From: Chrysopilus asiliformis
Taxonomy: Eukaryota > Arthropoda > Insecta > Diptera > Rhagionidae
Length of the DNA: 64,000 nucleotides
Assembly (NCBI GenBank): GCA_964034945.1
Contig: OZ035962.1
Location: 29,278,943 to 29,342,942 of the forward strand
Reading direction: 5' to 3'
A model generated the notes under the pieces. The model saw only the letters and a program-made list of their open reading frames with translations. It was not told the origin of the DNA and ran no database searches. Shown one piece after another: positions 42,313 to 52,724 of the stretch (position 1 is the stretch's first letter; every line of letters begins with the position of its first letter). The position numbers and the translations under genes were made by a program.

Positions 42313-45108
42313 CTACCGGAAGAGAAGCAAAATCTCCATATTTTTTACAATTAAACCAATCCACCCTAAAAAGCGAGCACTAACACAAACTCCCCTCTTG
42401 CCTGCCTTCTGGACTTTTGAAACTTTTATCATTTTTCTTTTATTATCAGACAATTTTTCGAAAAGAAAATAAATCCTGGACGAAGGGTTTTTTTCTATGT
42501 CGTAGACCATGTAAAGAAGGGGTTTACTGTGTGCAGCGAACAGACTCGGGACATCCAAAAAAAAAAAAAAAATTTTGTATCGAAAAGCGAGAAAAGCGTA
42601 GAAAGATTTCCTAGTTGCCTAAAAAATAGTTTTAATAAAAAAAAATCATGAATATTAACAGAATATTATTATTTCCATATTACTATTTAATGTACTCAAG
42701 CAGAATTTCACTCAAATATTGCATGAATTGTCATTTGATATTTAATAGCTTTCTCCTCGAAAACACATCATTTCTTATCCAACCAGCAAACTTCTGGAAA
42801 ATCTTTTTTTTTCATATTCAAAGCTATTTCCTCGCTAATGTCGCAGAAAGTGAAAAATCCCTTACAGGATAACTCCATTAAAACTATATTGACAAGCAAT
42901 TTGTATGAAACTACAAGAATATTTCTCATTGATGGAAAGCTGTTTAAATTCCTTCCACAACGAAAAGGACGAAACGAGCTCAAAGCAGGAAGAATGATGC
43001 GTAAAACCACAATAAAATATTGTCGAATATATACACATATTTACACTCGAATATTGAAGTAAAACAAAAGTGTGGAAGAATCAAATAAAATACGGATCTC
43101 ATTCCATCGATTGGAACAGACATTTGCAATTTATCAATGTAATCGAAATCAATTGAAGAAAATAAATAATCGCAATCGATTTCTTATAATAAGCTCGTAC
43201 CAAAAGCTTCATTTCTTATATTTGATATCGCAGCACTTCTGATTACTATGCTGTGCGCGAATAGCATAAGACGTCTATAGAACATCAAGGATACCACGTA
43301 AATTCATCCCAAAGTATTTATATCCTTCCTCAACATACTTCAAAGCCGCAAAACCCGGGGCGTATTCCACGTGGGATGGATAGAAGTTTCAGACAACTGT
43401 GACAGTATTTCCTGGAAAAAAAATTATAAAAGTCTTGTCTGTAAGACGGTACGTTTTTACAATCACCCGTCGGCTTTCTTGGTGACGATTATGTGAGGAC
43501 GACTACAAAACTCAATCTGATGAAGGCAAAAAGGTCCAAATTGAGTCAAATTGTAGGTGCTTTCTCAGCTTTTCTTTAAAAACTTGACATCTATCTACAG
43601 CTTCAATTTTCTCATCCCATAGGATTTTAATTTTTCTGATATTTTACATTTTTCAATAGGTTTTAAGGCACTGCTCATTAAAGTCAAGAAGTTTGCTTCC
43701 TTCTCAAAGAAAAAAAAATCTATATAAAACCGCCCCGTCATTTTCCCAGGATACTGTCCCCAATACGAGTTCGGCAAGTTTCTTTTCACATTCATAAGAA
43801 AATTATGATTTTTACAATTTGAAATAAGTACGAATGAAGTTTTTTTTTTGCCATTCTGAAACGGAAGCTATAGACCAAGTAATAAAAATATGTGAAAACC
43901 CAGAGCTTTCCACGCTTTCCTCGCTTTCACAACACCTCTGCACTAGACCCAAATTTTCTATATTGTATGAATATTTCATATAAACCGTAATCATATAAGT
44001 TATCTTGGCAGGCATCATATCCTTGTAGAAAGATGCCGGGAGGAGAGAGAGATCGAGTACAAGGAACCGACGCAGGAACATACTTGTCCTAGATAAGGAG
44101 AATCTGACATTTTCAAAAGGAAGTCGTCTGCCGTCTGTCGTCAGTCGCCTCCTTAATACACAAAAATCTTCACCAGAAATCAAATCTGTGTCCCTCTTTT
44201 TTGCTACAGAGACACGAACCACAAAAAACTTATCTCAGCTTCGTGGATGTTGCCAAAAAGGACTTGCGCTCGACGCCCTAAATTAATATGTAAGACCAAA
44301 AGGACACCTTGACATAAAAACCTTTGCAGTTTTTCTCCATAAACATTTTTTGTTGTTATCAGATAATCTATATTTTGAAAAACCCATAAGACATTTTGAC
44401 AAATCCCAGAAAAATTAAAGAATTTTGTGAATTTATATCTCATTTATTATACCTGATTATGTGTAAAACATTATTTTTCGGCCACGTGCACGAGTTCTCA
44501 AGTTTTCAAATTAAAAGTGAAACTTTTTATTCAATAAAAGCTCCAGAAAAGCTTCGGCAAAGAAAACTTACAAACAACCCTGGTCTCCTAATCAGTTTGT
44601 AGATTTTTTTCTGCATGCACCTTAAATTGTATCAACAAATTTTCGGTTAAAGTTCAAACCATGGTCTAGTGATTTTGGTTCCAAGACAAGACTGACTTTT
44701 GCGTTTCCAGATCATATTAGTTACTCTTGTTTTGAGTTAGAAGGGATGGAACGTAAAAAAAGCGCTACACTATAAATCTGGTCAAAAATAGAAAATATGT
44801 AATAGGAATTTTTCGATGCAAAAAAATTCAATTTGAACCGAACCTCTAAAATATCCTTAGTTTTGGCATTTGTTTTAGAATATCTGTTGTGAACAGCATA
44901 TGGCTTTCTTATACAAAATCTACGTTACTGCACAATTTACACAATCGCCAGACGAATAAAATATTAGTTAATATAAAAATATGATAGACCGGCAAACAAT
45001 CAGATGACGGCGGATTGCGAGTTAGACGAAGCAAATTTTTCACCCCGTAGTTCGGTCCAAGCGAAACCAATTATTTTTGTTTTGCATCTTCTAAACCTAA
45101 GCTTCTAT
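42313..45108. other. Unassigned region left of the mariner
   Basis: Three short reverse frames (66, 136 and 79 codons at 43595-44443) are close together but show no domain I recognise and no convincing splice joins. Poly-A runs occur at 42558 and 42640. This is one of the few places where undetected host exons could lie, but I cannot support one. Confidence 0.35.
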
Positions 45109-45110
45109 TA

Positions 45111-46384
45111 CGAGGGCAGTCCGATAAGTACTTAGCCTACAAAAAAAAAACGAAAATTTTGGAAAAGTGACCATTTATTTCTCAACATAGTCTCCTTTTA
45201 GCTCGATACACTTGACCCGGCGATGCTCCAACTTCTTTAACCCGTCTGAAAAATACGTTTTCTCGAGGTCTGCAAAGTAGGCCTCCGTAGTGGCGATGAC
45301 CTCCTCATTCGACTCAAATTTCTGCCCGGCGAGTGACTTTTTCAAGTTTGGAAACAAAAAGAAGTCGCACTGGAGCCAAATCTGGAGAATACGGTGGATG
45401 GGTCACAGTTCGTAGCCCAATTCGACCAATTTGGCCGTGGCGTCGGCGGAGGTGTGAGCCGGTGCGTTGTCATGGTGGAAGAGCACTTTTTTCTTCGCCA
45501 AATGGGGCCGTTTTTTCTGCATTTCGGCGTCGAATCGGCTAAATAATTCGGTATAGTAGAGCCCTGTGATCGTTTTGCCCTTATCCAGGTAGTCGATGTA
45601 GATCACACCTTGTGAATCCCAGAAAACGGTGGCCATCACAGTCTTCGCCTTCTTCGGAGCACGTTCGCCGGGTAAAGTCCACTGTTTCGACTGTTCCTTA
45701 GTCTCTGGTGTGTACCAGTGGAGCCATGTTTCGTCGACGGTCACGAAACGACGCAGAAACTCCTTTGGATTGTGCTTAAACAGCGTCAAACACTGCTGTG
45801 AAGTGGTTTCACGGTTGCGCTTGTTGTCCGGAGTGCGCAAACGCGGCACCCATCGCGCCGACAGCTTTCTCATGCCCAAAATTTCATGCAGGATATGACC
45901 CACGCGGTCTTTTGAGATGCCTACTGTCTCAGCTATCTCGCGCACCTTCAATCGGCGGTCTGCCAATACGAGATCGTGGATTTTTGTTATGTTATCCTCC
46001 GTGGTAGCCGTTTTCGTAGCACCTGGGCGTGGCTCATCAAAAACCGACGTGCGACCACGTTGAAACTCGTTACACCAATTTTTGACGGTCGCCATCGAAG
46101 GAGAAGAGTCACCGTACACAGCATCCAAGCGCTCTTTGATTTCGCTGCGCGATTTCCCTTCCAGAAACAAGAATCGAATCACCGACCGATATTGCTCTTT
46201 TTCCATTTTTCGGAAATCCGCAGACACGCCCGCTTCCATACGCGGTCAAAACAAAACTACGAGTTCGATTCGGCTGAAATTTTGACTGTAGCCGTCTATG
46301 AGAATGTACTACACGATAGTAAATTTCTCCTGCGATAGTGGCGCCATCGGGCGGTGAGGCTAAGTACTTATCGGACTGCTCTCG
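45111..46384 (-). mobile_element. mariner transposon, full length 1274 bp
   Basis: Terminal inverted repeats start CGAGGGCAGTCCGATAAGTA (left) and match the right end at 27 of 28 bases (one G/A change). TA flanks both ends at 45109-45110 and 46385-46386. A single reverse-strand transposase gene fills the inside. Length, ends and TA duplication are all those of an intact mariner. The near-identity of the two ends suggests a young insertion even though the gene is broken. Confidence 0.95.
45175..46239 (-). pseudogene. mariner transposase (DD34D), broken by two compensating frameshifts
   Basis: The reverse-strand frame starts MEAGVSADFRK and runs 278 codons. The N-terminal part is a paired helix-turn-helix region (EIKERLDAVYGDSSPSMATV, ISKDRVGHIL), followed by the WVPRLRTPDNK linker. 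The first catalytic Asp is in VDETWLHWY and the second in HHDNAPAHT. At ELGYEL a one-base loss gives a stop. The next 30-40 bases read HPPYSPDLAP in another frame. A one-base gain then restores the first frame at DFFLFPNLKKSLAG, which holds the third Asp, and the gene ends at 45175. Repaired length would be about 354 residues, normal for mariner. The enzyme would bind the ends and cut and paste at TA. Confidence 0.92.
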
Positions 46385-46386
46385 TA

Positions 46387-49081
46387 CATCAACCGTAACG
46401 TTAGCGGTTGACATATTTCACGAATATTTGTATAGTACTCCTACTACTTACTGTTATTTCCAAAATTCTCAGCGCTTTTTTGATAAGTTTTTCTAATTTC
46501 CAAGACGAAGGAGGCCTGTAGTACAAGGCCTTATAATTGTTATCTCAACGAGTAAAAAATTACACCCGGCTACCACTGCTTAATAAACAAGAAATACTCC
46601 CAGCATAAAATAAGTACCTATAATAAGAAATATAATAAGAGACCACAAAATGAAACGCTATTCCGCATTAATTCTTTCTATTCCTTGTGATAATTCTTAA
46701 AGGTTTAAACGTATTTAATAAGAAAAAGGGAAACGTATTTCCAAGCAACATAAATAATTTCAAACGGAGTTAAAATTATGGGCGACGCACAGTTAACTTT
46801 TATGTGGCATTATGTAGCAGCCGAAATAAATGATTTCTCGTAAATTTAACTCGTTTTTATTTTAATTTTCTACATCAACATTACCAAAAAACTAATTAAA
46901 GGAGCCAACCGGTATTATGGAATCATAGAGCATTCAAACAGGACGGCTTCAAAGGAAAACGCTTGGCCAATGGCGACAACAAACGTGCGCGAGGCGTCAC
47001 GATGCCAACAACGGCGACGGCAAAAAAATGAAATTAGTTAAAATGAGAAAAATGGACAAATGGGATTTTTCTGGGAAATTAAATGAAAGGTTTTCCACTT
47101 GACAAGATAATGCATTTTTATTACAATCACTACCATCGGAACTAAATTTTTCCACCTCTTTAGGTTAATGGTTAACGTGACTAAAGCGCATAAAAGTTTT
47201 TAGTCCTTGGGCAATGCTTCGGGATGAAAGAGAATTTAAAGGGTTTCCATGAATTTGTTTTTTTTCCCCGAGATAGTAAAATTGGGTGAACCGACAGTTA
47301 AAACTTGAATCTTCTTGCAAAACTCATGAAAAATTTGATGGCGAATTACTTTTAAAGATAAATTTATTCTAGCTTGAATGAAATGGTTTTTTTACAAAAT
47401 ATATTTTTTTTTCAAATGTGCTTACATTCAAATTTCCAGAATCTTCCTGAGTGTTAAAATGTCGATAACTCGAACCTGAAAAGGACAGAACAAAAATCCA
47501 AGTATCGAGTAATTAGAGGCTATCGAAGTTCGACTTATCGAGGATAGATAAAAAAAAAGTATGGCTCAATCTGTCAAGTGGTTTTCAAATTTAGATATTT
47601 AGGGTCAGACTTCATATTTAGCTAAGAACGCTGTTACTGTTATTCACTAAGCGTAAAAAAAATCTGAATTTTGAATAATTCAGAATAATCCAGAAATCAA
47701 TTATGTAGTCAATTGTAATCCAAATTAATTCAAAAACTCAATTTTGATTGCATTAATTCATATTTGCATCGTAATTTCATGATCGTAAAACGATATTTTG
47801 CTCTTTTATAATATATATGTAAGTATGGACTATGTATATATTCTTAAACACAACATTTCCATATATAACGCTTAATATATGGATTATTAAATTTTGCCAT
47901 TATACTAAAAGCTTTTCTCATTCATATGTGATGTTCAGCTTCACATATCCCAATGATTTGCATACCAATCAAGTATTTTAGAGGCAGGTCCATTTTCTTG
48001 TTTATCCTAAAACCTGAATCTTGATTGTGCGTATAACATCGTTTGATGCACAAATTTAATGTTGAGATTTCATTCCATAAATGTGATTCTTACTTGAAGA
48101 CCCAATATTACTGTTACTTATTTTGTTGTTGCCGAAATTGATATGAATTTTGTAATATGCGGGACACATATGAATATGGAATTTATTCGAAATGTGATGG
48201 TTATTATTCCGTATAAGCATAAAACTATATTTGACTGTCCTTTACTATGATATGTTTATGAAATTATCCCGAAGATTGGAGTTTTCAAGATCAGATTTGA
48301 AAGGGGTCCAGGAGAATATGAAATATTCAGAATTCATTTTAACCAATTTTACATAATAGTTTCTTCTAGTTCTTTTATGAGAAGCTATTTCAATTTTAAT
48401 TGGACACATGCTCAGAGCAAATGTTCTCCAACCCAAATGTTGAAATCGTGAAAATTTTTGTGATTATTGGGCTTCTAAATAATTTTTTTTTTTTTTTTTA
48501 AACAAGATTTCCATGCGTTCTTAGTTGTGGAGTTCTGCCGGATCGATTATAATGATTCTTATTTTAATCGAAAACTACCACTATATCGGAACAAAAATCT
48601 AAAAACTCACAATTTTTACTTACATCTACCATTCTTTCGGTTGTTTTGAACCCATTTTGGTAGATAACAATGACAATAAACGTCATATAAATCAAATTAG
48701 TGGAGTGCCTACTTAATGATGAGAATAGAATCTGTGTACCAAATCAATCGATCATTTGAAAACTAGCATGAAAATTTCCTAAATTCTTACAAATTTTTTC
48801 CAGAATGTTCTCAAGGGCTTTGGTAGCTTACAGGAAAATTTGTTTAAGTCCAGCAAGGATAAAGCGAATATCCTTTTTCGATTTTTGAAGATTAGCTTAG
48901 AAGATTTCAGAGAGCTAGTGCTAAAATTCTGGATTTTTTACCAGAAGGATCATTCTTAAGAAATCTCTGGCATGTTTCCATATTTCTAAAATAGGATACT
49001 TTAACACGAAACAACGGGCTCACATTCAAAAAAAGTTGGATTTTTCCAAAAATTTACACTCAATAAATCATACCTACTTCA
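46387..49081. other. Unassigned AT-rich region
   Basis: No gene recognised. At 47470-47550 TCGATAACTCGAACCTG and GTTCGACTTATCGAGG form an imperfect inverted pair like the Tigger-type mini elements. A T run of about 20 lies at 48481-48500. Confidence 0.4.
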
Positions 49082-49139
49082 TCATACTAATATATAAAAA
49101 TGAGTTGGTGTCTGTCTGTCTGTCTGTTGCTCTTTCACG

Positions 49140-49915
49140 CAAAAACGGCTGAACCGATTGACTTGAAATTTGGCATGAGTGGCTGTGGTAGTTCTGGTTC
49201 CAACATAGGTATACGGAAAAGTAGCGCGACGGGTAGGGGGAGTAAGGGGAGGGGGTAAAGTGATTTCGAAACTTAGTTTTTGCGCTATGTTACTCTTTCG
49301 CGGGGAAACTACTGAAGCGATTGGCCTGAAATTTGGCATAGATGTTTGTCAGGGGTCCAGCGCCAACACAGACCCATTAAAAAGTAGCCTTTAGGTGGGG
49401 GGAGTAAGGGGAGGGGGTAAAGTGCTCTCGAAACTTAGCTCTTCCTCTATGTTACCCTTTCGCGGGGAAACTACTGAACCGATTGACCTGAAATTTGGCA
49501 TAGATGTTCGTCGAGAGTCCAGCCCCAACACAGACCCATTAAAAAGTAGCCCGATAGGTGGGGGAGTAAGGGGAGGGGGTAAAGTGATTTCGAAACTTAG
49601 TTTTTGCGCTATGTTACTCTTTCGCCGGGAAACTACTGAACCGATTGGCCTGAAATTTGGCACAGATGTTCGTCGGGGGTCCAGCACCAACACAGACCCA
49701 TTAAAAAGTAGCCCGACGGGTGGGGGGGAGTAAGGTGATAGGGTAAAGTGATCTCGAAACTTATCTTTTCCTCTATGTTACCCTTTCGCGGGGAAACTAC
49801 TGAACCGATTGGCCTGAAATTTGGCATAAATGTTCGTCGGAGATCCAGCCCCAACATAGACCCATTAAAAAGTAGCCCAATAGGTGGGAGAGTAAGCGGA
49901 GGGGGGTAAAGTAAT
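49140..49915 (+). repeat. About 163-bp tandem units inside the Helitron
   Basis: Each unit contains GGTAAAGTGATTTCGAAACT, GCTATGTTACTCTTTCGCGG, GAAACTACTGAACCGATTGG and CCTGAAATTTGGCATAGATG. The GGGGAAACTACTGAA landmark recurs at about 49300, 49465, 49628 and 49792. The neighbouring Helitron copies have only about two units. Confidence 0.85.
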
Positions 49916-50133
49916 ACCGAATGCAAGTGCTGGAATTTTTTGTTAGTTTGTTAACCCGTTCGGTTCATGTTTTTTTCTATGGGGGTTAAAAATACTCTCT
50001 ATACAAATTAATGATGTTTAAGCTATCAGTATTCATTTAAAACAAAAAAAAACAAAAAAAAATTATTTTTTACAAATACGTCCACTGTAGTCCGAATCAA
50101 AATTGGGTGACAAATGCACTTAAAGGAGCACTA

Positions 50134-51195
50134 CCCAAATAGCATTTTAGGCAGCAAATATGATGTTTATCCCCATATTTCGTCACCATGCAGATCACGG
50201 CGATAAGCAATTTATGTAGAAAACACGTCCTTAGTCGTGCGTATGAGACGCGCAACGACACACATAGTGGGGAACACTTTTCTGCGGTTTGCTACGTCGC
50301 AAATATAACGACAGGGACGTAATTAGTAGCCTCATGCGCGAGCGTCATCTGACGTGCATATCACACAATTACACAAATCATCGAGCGGGTTTTCTTTCTC
50401 CCTCGAATTCTTACTTAGCTTGGGTGAGTCAACAGAGATGAACAATAAAAACGTAAACAGAAACGAACAAGAAAAATCTAATGGCGATAAATTAATTGAA
50501 ACTTTTTGTGGAGTATTATTTTATAATGGACTTTTCTTCCGATTGCATGTCGTGATTTTAATTGCCATTAAAATTTTTCGGCAATATTGGATCTGAAATT
50601 TAAACAAATTTTAATGGGCCATCAAATTATTTAGTTTTTAATGAAAAATTTCTTTAATTTTATTTTACCGGTCAAATTTATTTTTTCTTTTGCAATAAAA
50701 TTTTGATGCCAATAAAATTGCGCTGTTTCAAAAATGTCTGCTATCCACTTTTTATGCAATATCCTTCAGTCATTCGCCTGAAATAAGAAATTTAATTCTC
50801 GAAACGTAATCGTTTTCATCAAACGTCAATGGGAAATATGGCGGCTGAAGGCATCAATTTTTTTTTGGTGTTTCTTAGACGGGGAGCTTTAATGAAACTT
50901 TAGTGGTAGCAGTTTCGTCACTTTTTCCATCACACGCTTCTTCAAAATTAAACTGACGTTCAGGCTCCACAGCCAATCACTATTTCGGCCCGAAAACCAT
51001 CAAATGCTGCTCTATCGCCGCAGGATTTTCATGAAGCGAATGTTGCCCCAAAGATCGTGCTCGTCACTTCTTTCGCTTCTTTTACGCGGATGTGAATTAT
51101 AGGTGTAAATTTTTAATCCCGATTGTGTAAATTTCTACTCTTTCAAGTCGCAAAGAACAAATCTCATGTTCCCGTACTTTTCGATGCTGTTTGGG
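50134..51195. mobile_element. 1062-bp MITE with CCCAAATAGCAT ends, copy 2, uninterrupted
   Basis: CCCAAATAGCATTTTAGG at the left and ATGCTGTTTGGG at the right are inverted ends, with TA immediately outside on both sides (50132-50133 and 51196-51197). It lies inside the Helitron. It shows the empty site of the tyrosine-recombinase insertion found in the copy at 23294-26361. The 80-codon frame at 50354-50596 is within this repeat and unsupported. Confidence 0.85.
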
Positions 51196-51416
51196 TAAAT
51201 GAGAATAGAGTGTTGAAAATAAATAAATAATAAGTCAATTCAAATTTTTAACTGCGTTGCCATATGGCATCAAAATACCGAATGGGTTAATCATTTTCCG
51301 AAGAGAAAAAATTAACGAACAGCATGCAGGCTACCTAATTTTTAACCAAATAAATTTAGTTTTCCTAAGTTTTTTTTCTGTTTACGCTTTTAGCCGGGCG
51401 AAGCCGGGTCCAAGTT

Positions 51417-52081
51417 CTAGTAATATATAAAAATGAGTTGGTGTCTGTCTGTCTGTTCCTCTTTCACGCAAAAACGGCTGAACCGATTGACTTGAAATTT
51501 GACATGAGTGTCTGTGGTAGTTCTGGTTCCAACATAGGCATACGGAAAAGTAGCGCGAGGGGTGGGGGGAGTAAGAGGAGGGGGTGAAGTGATTTCGAAA
51601 CTTAGTTTTTGCGCTATGTTACTCTTTCGCGGGGAAACTATTGAACCGATTGGCCTGAAATTTGGCATAGATGTTCGTCGGGGGTCCAGCCCAAATAAAG
51701 ACCCATAAAAAAGTAGCCCGAGAGGTGGAGGAGTAAGGGGAGGGGGTAAAGTGATTTCGAAACTTGGTTTTCCCTCTATGTTACTCTTTCGCGGGGAAAC
51801 TACTGAACCGATTAACCTGATATTTTGCATGGATGTTTGTTGTGGGCGTGGTTTTAACATAGACATATTGGATAGTAACCCGAGCGGTGAGATGAATCAG
51901 GGGAGGGGGTAGAGTGAATCCGAATACAAATGCTGGAATTTAATGTCTTTTTGTTGATTTTTTAGGACCATTTTCCGACTTTAAAGAAAAGCACGGACCA
52001 CCCTACTCTAGGCAATCTAATTTATAATCAACTGAATTTTACTTACGCTTTTAGCCGGGCAAAGCCAGGTCCAAATTCTAG
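51417..52081 (+). mobile_element. Helitron-like element, copy 3, head-to-tail with copy 2
   Basis: The start text CTAGTAATATATAAAAATGA overlaps the end of copy 2, so the two copies share the TCTAG junction. GTCTGTCTGTCTG follows, then two of the 163-bp-type units, and the end TTTAGCCGGGCAAAGCCAGG, TCCAAATT, CTAG before T at 52082. The 149-codon reverse frame across it is in repeat DNA and matches frames in the other copies. Confidence 0.75.
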
Positions 52082-52086
52082 TACTA

Positions 52087-52720
52087 TATATTTAAAAAAA
52101 AACCCATTCGTATAGGAGAGGGGGAAAGGAATGGTCCGATTACATTTTGATATATGAAACGATTATATAAAATCATATTCTAAACATATTTTACCTTTAA
52201 AAATTTTTCAATACGACTCATCGTTTTCGAGAAAATAAAAAAAGTATACAATTTGTATGGGGGAGTGGTGAAGGAGTGGTTCAACTGGATTTTGATGTAT
52301 AGATAAGTTATGTAGAATTATATTCTAAACACTTTTTATATTTATAAATTTTTTGATACGATTTTCGAGAAAACAGGACAAAAGTATTCTATTTGTATGA
52401 AGGTGGGAGGAAGCAGTGGCCCAATTGAATTTTGATTCTAAACACTAAACACACGATTATAAATACATTTTTACCTTAGGAAAATTTTCCGTATGACACA
52501 CCGTTTTTGAGAAAATTGAAAAAAATTGTTTCGTTTGTATAAGGGAGGGGAAGGAATAGTCCAATTTTGTCCGTTCAAGAACTTATTCTAGCCATTTACA
52601 AGAAACGCAACTGTACAAAATTTCAAGTCTCTAGCTCAATCCTTTCGTAAGGTATGGTGTTCACGGACAACAGACAGATAAACAGACAGACGGACGGTCG
52701 GACCGACATGCGGAAATCAA
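52087..52720 (+). repeat. Mini-me-like repeat, family M2, with three internal rounds
   Basis: TTGATATATGAAACGATTAT, TTGATGTATAGATAAGTTAT and later text repeat a unit of roughly 150-180 bases ending with CGTTTTCGAGAAAAT-like phrases. Then come GTTCAAGAACTTATTCTAGC, TCTCTAGCTCAATCCTTTCG and a GACAGATAAACAGACAGACG array at 52668-52712. GCGGAAATCAAAA then stops short of the usual terminal hairpin. Confidence 0.7.
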
Positions 52721-52724
52721 AAAA

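Larger units (their letters stand above)
49082..51420 (+). mobile_element. Helitron-like element, copy 2, expanded and carrying a nested MITE
   Basis: It begins TCATACTAATATATAAAAAT after host A and ends TTTAGCCGGGCGAAGCCGGG, TCCAAGTT, CTAG before T. A CCGG...CCGG hairpin lies 10 bases before the CTAG end. A GTCTGTCTGTCTGTC array lies near the start. It differs from the other two copies by several tandem units at 49140-49915 and by the 1062-bp MITE inserted at 50134-51195. There is no Rep/helicase gene; frames of 85-112 codons on both strands arise from the tandem units. Confidence 0.75.

Noticed and set aside
43812..44222. 136-codon reverse frame
   Set aside because: No motif recognised and neighbouring frames do not join into a plausible spliced product; left as unassigned sequence.
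45629..46338. Forward-strand frames of 67-120 codons inside the mariner
   Set aside because: They are antisense shadows of the transposase gene.
49391..49926. Several 85-149 codon frames rich in Pro on the reverse strand (49082-49926, 51417-51866, 41031-41258)
   Set aside because: They are translations of the tandem Helitron units and occur in all copies; no start context, domain or conservation beyond the DNA repeat.
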